Source of the DNA: Mollicutes bacterium
GTDB lineage: Bacteria > Bacillota_I > Bacilli_A > Izemoplasmatales > Izemoplasmataceae
Length of the DNA stretch: 7,685 nucleotides
Direction of reading: 5' to 3'
Assembly (NCBI GenBank): GCA_003559585.1
Contig: PWKX01000120.1
Coordinates: forward strand, 1 to 7,685
The position numbers and the translations under genes are program-made. Below, piece after piece: positions 1 through 5,899 of this stretch; positions within the stretch are counted from its first letter, which is position 1, and every line of letters begins with the position of its first letter. The notes beneath the pieces were generated by a model. The model did no database searches, was not told the origin of the DNA, and saw only the letters and a list, made by a program, of their open reading frames with translations.

Positions 1-1943
1 AAAACTTATCTACTGGCATTAACTCAAACAGAAATATCTATATCAATGGTGAAATACCGTTTGAAGAACTCCGTGATTATCAGTTCCCACACAGCCCTGA
101 TTGGCGTATACAAACCTTAGGCACACGCGATGAAGCTTTTTTGTTTTACTTTGAAGAGGGTGAAACTTATGAGTTATCAATGGAAGTTTCTTTAGGGGCA
201 TACGGCATTTTGATTGCTGAATTACAAGCATCGATTGAAAGATTAAATGCCCTTTATAGACAAATATTAGTTTTTACAGGCCCAGAACCCGATCCATTTA
301 GGGATTATATGCTTTCTGATCGGATTCCTGATTTAATTGATAGATTATCAAATGAGCACGAGGTTTTAGGTGAACTGCGTGAACATATCATTGCGATATC
401 AGGGACGAAAAGTGAAAAAACCGGGATATTAGATACCATCTTAGTGCAACTAGAAGATTTTATTGACCGACCCCGGCAAATTCACCGAAACTTAAATGTA
501 TACAATCAAAACATTGCTTCACTGGGTACGTTGATTATTTTACTGAGTGAACAATCACTACAAGTTGATTATTTTGCCACACATGGACCGGATGCTGAGC
601 TGCCTAGCAATAGAGAAAACTTCTTTGCACGGACCTGGTTTAGTGTTCGAGCGTTCTTTGCGACATACACCACGGATTATAGTTCTGTAGGACGTACCAC
701 AGAATTAACAGATGACGATGAAAGTATTGAAGTATGGTTAACGATTGGACGAGATCAAACCAATGTTTTAAGACGCTTGATCGATGAAACCTTTACCCAA
801 GAAACCGGCATTCAAGTCGATTTAAAGCTGGTTAGTGGTCCGGTCTTATTGCCGGCCACCTTAGCAGGTGAAGGCCCAGATATTGCGATGGGTGTTCAAA
901 ACGATGTGCCGGTAAACTACGCGATGCGTAATGCTGTTTATGACATTAGTCAGTTTGATGATTTTGATGAGGTTGTTAAAAACTTCAAAGACAGTGCAAT
1001 TGTTCCTTTCCACCATGAAGGTGGTTATTACGCCTTGCCTGAACAGCAAATCTTTTTGATGATGTTTTATAGAACCGACATCTTTGAAGAACTCGGTTTA
1101 ACACCGCCGCAAACATGGGATGATGTCATCACGATGATTCCTGATTTACAAAAACATAACTTAGAATTTTTCTTACCTGTGCCTATTCAACAACAAGGTC
1201 AGGTGATGAGTTTACCACCGAACCCAATATATGGTTCGATGTTCTATCAAAATGATGGTGAATTCTACATCAACAATAACCGTCAAAGTGGTTTTGATGA
1301 AGGCATTGGACCACGCATTTTCGAACGTTGGACACAGTTTTACACAGATTATAGTTTTCCAGTTGAAGCCAACTTCCCGAACCGTTTTAGAAGTGGACAG
1401 ATGCCAATTGGGATTGATTATTACAACATGTATAATGTGTTAAGTGTCTTTGCCCCGGAGATTCGTGGCCGTTGGGATTTCATGCCAATACCAGGGACTT
1501 TGGTGACTGATGAAGACGGCAATGAAACGATTCGACGCGATACGGTATCTACCGGGACATCAACCATCATATTAGAAAATGCAGAAAATAAAGATGCGGC
1601 ATGGGAATACTTAAAATGGTGGACCAGTACAGAAACACAAGTTCGTTTCGGACGTGAAATGGAAGGGATCTTAGGCGCTGCGGCTCGTTATCCAACCGCT
1701 AATGTTGAAGCGATGCAACAACTGCCTTGGACCGTTGATGAATATTCACGCTTAGAAGAACAGTGGGATCAAGTTCAAGGGATTCCTGAGGTGCCAGGTG
1801 GGTATATGACTGGCCGTCACCTTGATAATGCATTCCGTATGGTTTTAGAAGATGAAACCAACCCAAGGGAAACGATTTTTGATTTTGTGCAAATCATTAA
1901 TGACGAGTTAGCGAAAAAACGACGAGAATTCGGATTAGAATAG
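1..1943 (+). CDS. Extracellular carbohydrate-binding protein of an ABC importer, fused to an N-terminal helical module (5' partial)
   Basis: The reading frame is open from base 3 to the TAG at 1941-1943 (646 residues visible), so the gene begins left of the window; signal peptide and any lipobox are not visible. The TTG at 141 is not a credible start: it has no Shine-Dalgarno sequence and coding continues upstream. Residues from about 242 (IEVWLTIGRDQ) to the end are a family 1 sugar-binding domain of normal size, with LLPATLAGEGPDIAMG, the hinge-side QTWDDV, GREMEG near 550 and a conserved-looking tail (IPEVPGGY near 594, then HLDNAF). Before it, residues 66-190 look all-helical (LIAELQASIERLNALYRQI, DPFRDYMLSDRIPDLIDRL). 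Residues 1-65 end in strands typical of a beta-sandwich. It should sit outside the membrane and deliver a sugar ligand to the two permeases that follow. The ligand cannot be read from sequence. The family call is firm; the N-terminal fold is inferred. Confidence 0.93.
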   Translation, partial: NLSTGINSNRNIYINGEIPFEELRDYQFPHSPDWRIQTLGTRDEAFLFYFEEGETYELSMEVSLGAYGILIAELQASIERLNALYRQILVFTGPEPDPFRDYMLSDRIPDLIDRLSNEHEVLGELREHIIAISGTKSEKTGILDTILVQLEDFIDRPRQIHRNLNVYNQNIASLGTLIILLSEQSLQVDYFATHGPDAELPSNRENFFARTWFSVRAFFATYTTDYSSVGRTTELTDDDESIEVWLTIGRDQTNVLRRLIDETFTQETGIQVDLKLVSGPVLLPATLAGEGPDIAMGVQNDVPVNYAMRNAVYDISQFDDFDEVVKNFKDSAIVPFHHEGGYYALPEQQIFLMMFYRTDIFEELGLTPPQTWDDVITMIPDLQKHNLEFFLPVPIQQQGQVMSLPPNPIYGSMFYQNDGEFYINNNRQSGFDEGIGPRIFERWTQFYTDYSFPVEANFPNRFRSGQMPIGIDYYNMYNVLSVFAPEIRGRWDFMPIPGTLVTDEDGNETIRRDTVSTGTSTIILENAENKDAAWEYLKWWTSTETQVRFGREMEGILGAAARYPTANVEAMQQLPWTVDEYSRLEEQWDQVQGIPEVPGGYMTGRHLDNAFRMVLEDETNPRETIFDFVQIINDELAKKRREFGLE

Positions 1944-1948
1944 GAGGA
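1942..1948 (+). promoter_or_regulatory. Ribosome binding site for the first permease, overlapping the upstream stop codon
   Basis: AGGAGGA lies six bases before the GTG start when measured from AGGAGG. Its first two bases are the last two bases of the TAG stop of the binding-protein gene. A terminating ribosome is therefore placed on the next start, which supports both the GTG start and translational coupling. Confidence 0.85.
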
Positions 1949-1953
1949 ATATT

Positions 1954-2886
1954 GTGTCTACTACAAATACAGATAAATACAATTTGACAAGACGTGAGCG
2001 ATTTGTTCGAGACGTTAAGAAAAACAAACACAATTATGTCCTCATGGCACCGTTTGTCATCTTGTTTATGACATTCACGATTTTGCCAGTATTCATGTCC
2101 TTGGGGATTAGTTTCACATACTTTAACTTACTTGAAACACCGAATTTTATCGGTTTAGATAATTACCGGGCATTATTTTTAGAAGATGATATCTTCATCA
2201 TTGCCCTAAGAAATACATTAATTTTAGCGGTTGTCACAGGCCCTGTTAGTTATTTATTGGCTTTTGTGTTTGCTTGGTTGATTAATGAACTTGGTCCGAG
2301 GTTAAGGGCGTTGATGACGTTAATCTTTTATGCGCCTTCTATCTCAGGGAATGCCTTTTTGATTTGGCTTTTAATCTTCTCAGGTGACATGCACGGGTTT
2401 GCCAACTCATACTTAATGCGACTAGGGATCATTGATAATCCAATCATTTGGTTAAGAAACCCAGATTACATGTTGCCGGTATTGATTTTAGTGCAATTAT
2501 GGTTGAGTCTTGGGGTTAGTTTCCTTGCCTTTATTGCCGGACTTCAAAGTGTTGATAAAACCCTTTATGAAGCTGGGGCCATTGATGGGATTAGAAACCG
2601 TTGGCAAGAGCTGTGGTTTATCACTTTACCTTCAATGAAACCACAATTATTGTTTGGAGCCGTCATGCAGATTACCACCAGTTTGGCGATTGCTGAGGTT
2701 TCCATGCACTTACTTGGCTTCCCGTCTGTACAATACGCTGGACACACCATTGTCACGCACTTGATTGATTATGGTATGTTAAGGTTTGAACTTGGGTATG
2801 CCTCTGCCATTGCCACAATATTGTTCCTGATTATGATGACCACCAACCTCGTGGTCCGCAGTGTGTTAAGAAAGGTGGGTGATTAA
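1954..2886 (+). CDS. Carbohydrate ABC transporter permease, MalF-type (CUT1 family)
   Basis: This 310-residue integral membrane protein is one half of the translocation pore of the importer. Six hydrophobic segments can be seen at about 29-54, 84-110, 118-143, 171-197, 230-252 and 283-304, after a basic cytoplasmic N-terminus (RRERFVRDVKKNK). The EAA loop that contacts the ATPase runs from E206 (EAGAIDG) through LP at 225-226 to P230 and departs little from the usual EAA...DGA...LP pattern. The FIGLDNYRALF stretch after the first segment is typical of MalF/UgpA-like permeases. The protein lacks the extra N-terminal segments and large periplasmic loop of enterobacterial MalF, as is usual in Gram-positive relatives. 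The start is GTG, supported by a strong ribosome binding site. The gene lies 10 bases after the binding-protein gene and 2 before the partner permease. Confidence 0.95.
   Translation: MSTTNTDKYNLTRRERFVRDVKKNKHNYVLMAPFVILFMTFTILPVFMSLGISFTYFNLLETPNFIGLDNYRALFLEDDIFIIALRNTLILAVVTGPVSYLLAFVFAWLINELGPRLRALMTLIFYAPSISGNAFLIWLLIFSGDMHGFANSYLMRLGIIDNPIIWLRNPDYMLPVLILVQLWLSLGVSFLAFIAGLQSVDKTLYEAGAIDGIRNRWQELWFITLPSMKPQLLFGAVMQITTSLAIAEVSMHLLGFPSVQYAGHTIVTHLIDYGMLRFELGYASAIATILFLIMMTTNLVVRSVLRKVGD
2872..2878 (+). promoter_or_regulatory. Ribosome binding site for the second permease, inside the end of the first permease gene
   Basis: AAGGTGG, one mismatch from AAGGAGG, ends ten bases before the ATG at 2889. 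It lies within the last codons of the upstream permease gene, whose TAA ends only two bases before the new start. The two halves of the pore should therefore be made together. Confidence 0.65.
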
Positions 2887-2888
2887 GC

Positions 2889-3773
2889 ATGAACTTATTT
2901 AAACGGATTAAAATGCATTATAAGATTAAGAAGAAAAAGAAGTTAAACCGTTCATTTTGGGGCAGCATGGGTCTGTTTACTGTGCTACTCTTGTTTGGTT
3001 CATTCAGTGCTTATCCACTTATATTAACCGCGTCAAACGCGTTTAAACCACTTGATGAGCTTTTCTTATTCCCACCTAGATTATTTCCAAGAAACTTGAC
3101 CTTTGATAACTTTAGAGATTTATCGGCCTTGATTGGCGATTCATGGATTCCTTTTTCCAGATATTTCTTTAATACCATTATTATTACTGTGGTAGGAACA
3201 GCTGGGCATGTGCTGATTGCATCGATGTGTGCTTACCCAATTGCAAAATATAACTTCCCTGGGAAAACATTGATCTTCACACTTGTTGTGTACTCACTGA
3301 TGTTTGCCCCCCAAGTCACTGCCACACCAAACTACATCATCATCTCTAGAATCGGACTGGTCGACTCACATATGGCCATCATTTTACCAGCGATTGCTTC
3401 TAGTTTAGGTCTTTATTTGATGAAGCAGTTTATGCAACAAATTCCTGATGATATTATTGAATCAGCAAAAATAGATGGTGCCAGCGAATACCGGATTTTC
3501 TTCCAGATTGTCATGCCACTGGTAAAACCGGCCTGGTTAACACTGATCATCTTATTATTCCAACGTCTTTGGATTGAAGACGGTGGTGTCTTCATTTATA
3601 GTGAAGAACTAAAACCTCTATCTTACGCGCTTAGACAAATAGCGCAAGGAACGATTGAACGAGCCGGTACAATTGCGGCTGTTAGTTTCGTCATGATGAT
3701 TGTGCCTGTGGTCTTCTTTATTTTCTCACAAGCGCGTATCGTTGAGACGTTCAGTCATTCTGGTATGAAGTAG
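2889..3773 (+). CDS. Carbohydrate ABC transporter permease, MalG-type (CUT1 family)
   Basis: This 294-residue protein is the second half of the pore and pairs with the preceding MalF-type subunit. It opens with a very basic cytoplasmic stretch (KRIKMHYKIKKKKK), followed by six hydrophobic segments at about 26-47, 93-118, 127-149, 160-180, 213-228 and 260-281. The EAA loop begins at E191 (ESAKIDGASEYRIF) and ends in MPLVKP at 209-214. It matches the family closely and marks the ATPase contact. The C-terminus, ETFSHSGMK, is the typical ending of MalG-like permeases (recalled from the family), so the protein appears full length. C114 is the only cysteine in all the protein sequence visible in this window. 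No ATP-binding subunit follows. Confidence 0.95.
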   Translation: MNLFKRIKMHYKIKKKKKLNRSFWGSMGLFTVLLLFGSFSAYPLILTASNAFKPLDELFLFPPRLFPRNLTFDNFRDLSALIGDSWIPFSRYFFNTIIITVVGTAGHVLIASMCAYPIAKYNFPGKTLIFTLVVYSLMFAPQVTATPNYIIISRIGLVDSHMAIILPAIASSLGLYLMKQFMQQIPDDIIESAKIDGASEYRIFFQIVMPLVKPAWLTLIILLFQRLWIEDGGVFIYSEELKPLSYALRQIAQGTIERAGTIAAVSFVMMIVPVVFFIFSQARIVETFSHSGMK

Positions 3774-3774
3774 G
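3768..3774 (+). promoter_or_regulatory. Ribosome binding site for the beta-propeller gene, containing the permease stop codon
   Basis: AAGTAGG is one mismatch from AAGGAGG and ends six bases before the ATG at 3781. The stop codon TAG of the permease (3771-3773) lies inside it. This favours 3781 over the second ATG at 3784, though either could be used and the products would differ by one residue. Confidence 0.55.
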
Positions 3775-3780
3775 CTTGAT

Positions 3781-5256
3781 ATGATGAAAAAATTATATAT
3801 TATATTATTAACACTGAGTTTACCTTTGCTGATGGGTTCAACTCAATATAGTTATTCGTTTTATGACGATGTGTTGCATGCAGCTCCAGGCATGACGTAT
3901 GCCACATATTTTAACGCCACAAGATTAGACGCGGAATTGCGTTCACCTGAGGATTTAACCGTGTTTGATGATGTCATCTATATGGTGGATTCAAGCACAA
4001 ACATGTTGACGATGGTTGACAGCGGTTTCAACTTAATTGATCAAATTGATACCTTTGAGTTATCGCAAGAATACGAAGCACATTTAATTGCCTTAGGAGA
4101 CAACGATCCCCAGCCTGAAACGTTAAATTCACCGCTGGGCTTAGATGTTCGTTCTAGCGGCATTTATATAGCTGATACCAGTAATTACCGTATTGTTAAA
4201 TTAAACCATGATTATGAAGTACTCGACATTTTTGATCACGTTGATGATGTGACTTTTGATGAGATGAACTTTGAACCTCGCAAAATCACCGTCGATGTTG
4301 CAGAAAGAATGTATGTTGTTGCTCGTAACGTCTATGAAGGCATCATTGAACTCGATTCAGATGGAACCTTTAACCGCTTTACGGGGGTTAACCCAATACA
4401 GTTAAACCCACTAGAAGTGTTTAGACGGTCATTGATGACTGAAGCTCAGTTAGCTCAATTGCAACGTTATTTACCAACTGAGTATACGAATGTCGATATT
4501 GACCACAGAGGATTCATTTATGCTACCTCAAGACCCTCTGAAGGATCCGCAGAGAACATGATCCAGCTCATCAACCCTAAAGGCATTGATGTTTTACGCC
4601 GCACAGGGTATCACAGGCCAATGGGTGATGTGCATTTCATTGAAGGTGAAAACAACTATGTAACGACCGGTCCATCACTCTTGGTGGATATCGCTTATAC
4701 CAATAATGGGATGTATACAGTCTTAGATCAACGTCGTTCACGGTTGTTTACCTATGATAGAGAAGGAAACCTACTTTACATCAACGGTGATCAAGGCACA
4801 CAAAGTGATAAATTCCGTGAAGGGGTAGCCATCGATTATTTAGGCGATGATTTGCTGCTTTTAGACCGCCGCACAAGAACGGTGATTGTCTATCAGTTAA
4901 CCGATGTGGGACGTGCCATCAATCAAGCTACCGCGTATCACGATATTGGTGAATGGGAACAAGCGGCTGAGCTTTGGCGAGAAGTATTAAGATTAAACAC
5001 AAACTATGAAATTGCTTATAACGGCATTGGAAAGTACCATCTGCGTAATGGTGAATATGCCAAAGCGGTAGAATATTTCGAACTGGGCCATGATAGTTAT
5101 TACTACTCTAAGGCGTTTCAAGCACATCGTAACGGCATCATTACTGACAATTTCAACTTGATTATGCTCGGGATTGTGCTTTTAACATCAACGGGTATTG
5201 GTCTTAAGATAAGAAAAGTTTACAAGGCGGGAGGTTCGATCATGTATGACGACTAA
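3781..5256 (+). CDS. Secreted NHL-type beta-propeller with TPR-like helices and C-terminal membrane anchor
   Basis: The 491-residue product starts with a signal peptide (MMKKLYIILLTLSLPLLMGS). Six related repeats follow, beginning near residues 53, 115, 164, 235, 300 and 345. Most combine a hydrophobic strand, an IY(M/I)-type strand and a D or N turn, for example GIYIADTSNYRIVKL. This is the layout of a six-bladed NHL-type propeller, often labelled gluconolactonase by loose similarity. A helical insert (about 203-234, TEAQLAQLQRYLPTE) separates blades three and four. Residues 379-444 form two TPR-like helical pairs (DIGEWEQAAELWREVLRLN, NGEYAKAVEYFELG). A membrane segment at about 459-477 and a basic tail (KIRKVYK) close the protein. 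Signal peptide plus inside-positive tail put propeller and TPR helices outside the cell. Its role is unknown; binding or scaffolding beside the importer is an inference. The last 11 bases overlap the next gene. Confidence 0.85.
   Translation: MMKKLYIILLTLSLPLLMGSTQYSYSFYDDVLHAAPGMTYATYFNATRLDAELRSPEDLTVFDDVIYMVDSSTNMLTMVDSGFNLIDQIDTFELSQEYEAHLIALGDNDPQPETLNSPLGLDVRSSGIYIADTSNYRIVKLNHDYEVLDIFDHVDDVTFDEMNFEPRKITVDVAERMYVVARNVYEGIIELDSDGTFNRFTGVNPIQLNPLEVFRRSLMTEAQLAQLQRYLPTEYTNVDIDHRGFIYATSRPSEGSAENMIQLINPKGIDVLRRTGYHRPMGDVHFIEGENNYVTTGPSLLVDIAYTNNGMYTVLDQRRSRLFTYDREGNLLYINGDQGTQSDKFREGVAIDYLGDDLLLLDRRTRTVIVYQLTDVGRAINQATAYHDIGEWEQAAELWREVLRLNTNYEIAYNGIGKYHLRNGEYAKAVEYFELGHDSYYYSKAFQAHRNGIITDNFNLIMLGIVLLTSTGIGLKIRKVYKAGGSIMYDD
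5229..5234 (+). promoter_or_regulatory. Ribosome binding site for the Yip1-family gene, inside the propeller gene
   Basis: GGGAGG ends eleven bases before the ATG at 5246, a longer gap than at the other sites. No alternative start codon lies in frame between it and 5246, so 5246 is the best start. The ATG at 5242 is in the frame of the propeller gene and would give only a four-residue product. Confidence 0.6.
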
Positions 5257-5887
5257 ACTAAAAACACTCAAACAACATTTTCTTAGTTTTCCTAAGTACT
5301 TGATGGTCCATCCGTTTGATGGCTTTGATGATTTCAAACGCTTTAAAAAGGGTAAATTATATGTCGCCATCACCTTGATTGTTTTATTTATGTTTTTAAG
5401 AATTTATGCCTTTCAATATGAAAGTGTGATCATCAACCCCAACAACCCACAAAACTTAAATAGTTTGGAATTAATATTCTCAGCTGGCTTACTTATCATG
5501 TTGTTTGCGGTTGGCAACTGGTCGGTGACAACACTGATGGAAGGTAAGGGTACGTTTAAAGAAATCTTTATGGTCACAGGCTATGCCTTATTTCCAGTTG
5601 TCATCATTGGATTTCCTAGTATTTTTATATCAAACTTTCTAACCATGGAAGAAATGGGCTTTTATCATTTGATGATCGGCATCAGCTATTTCATAGCTGG
5701 ATGGATGTTATTCATGGGTATTTTAAACATTCATGAGTACGGTCTTGGTAAAACCTTAGTTGCCTTTGTGGCGACGATTATGTCGATGAGCGTGATGATG
5801 TTTTTCGGCTTGCTTTTCTTCGATTTGATTCAACAATTCATCGCATTTGTCGCATCAATTTATCAAGAACTTAGTCTTAGGTATTAA
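5246..5887 (+). CDS. Yip1-family integral membrane protein
   Basis: This 213-residue protein has about five hydrophobic segments (38-55, 73-96, 107-128, 139-161, 170-194). A short N-terminal cytoplasmic region carries VHPFDGFDDFKRFKKGK at 21-37, the signature I associate with the Yip1 proteins found next to this kind of transporter in Paenibacillus-like bacteria. Other family-like landmarks are the polar NWSVTTLMEGKGTFKEI loop at 91-107 followed by TGYALFP, and a LLFFDLIQQ motif near 189-197. Bacterial Yip1-family proteins have no settled biochemical function. They are named for similarity to eukaryotic Rab-interacting Golgi proteins, and nothing here implies Rab binding. The gene starts inside the preceding one, so its translation is coupled to the propeller. 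A role in assembling or anchoring the surface proteins is speculation. Confidence 0.82.
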   Translation: MTTKLKTLKQHFLSFPKYLMVHPFDGFDDFKRFKKGKLYVAITLIVLFMFLRIYAFQYESVIINPNNPQNLNSLELIFSAGLLIMLFAVGNWSVTTLMEGKGTFKEIFMVTGYALFPVVIIGFPSIFISNFLTMEEMGFYHLMIGISYFIAGWMLFMGILNIHEYGLGKTLVAFVATIMSMSVMMFFGLLFFDLIQQFIAFVASIYQELSLRY

Positions 5888-5893
5888 AGGAGG
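5886..5893 (+). promoter_or_regulatory. Ribosome binding site for the DUF5696 gene, overlapping the upstream stop codon
   Basis: AAAGGAGG, a near-perfect site, lies six bases before the ATG at 5900. Its first two bases are part of the TAA stop (5885-5887) of the Yip1-family gene. It is the strongest site in the window and fixes the start of the last gene. Confidence 0.9.
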
Positions 5894-5899
5894 ATGCAT

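Noticed and set aside
141..143. TTG as the start of the binding-protein gene
   Set aside because: Coding continues in frame to base 3 with no stop, no ribosome binding site precedes the TTG, and the protein sequence upstream fits the same beta-rich module. The gene is truncated by the window.
43..1443. Short open frames at 43-231 and 861-1049 on the minus strand and 1231-1443 on the plus strand
   Set aside because: They lie wholly inside the binding-protein gene in other frames, have no recognisable protein features and show no credible ribosome binding site.
3781..5256. Assignment of the propeller protein as a gluconolactonase enzyme
   Set aside because: Only the general propeller repeat supports it. 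I could not pick out the metal-binding acidic residues of SMP-30/gluconolactonases, and the TPR and anchor do not fit that enzyme.
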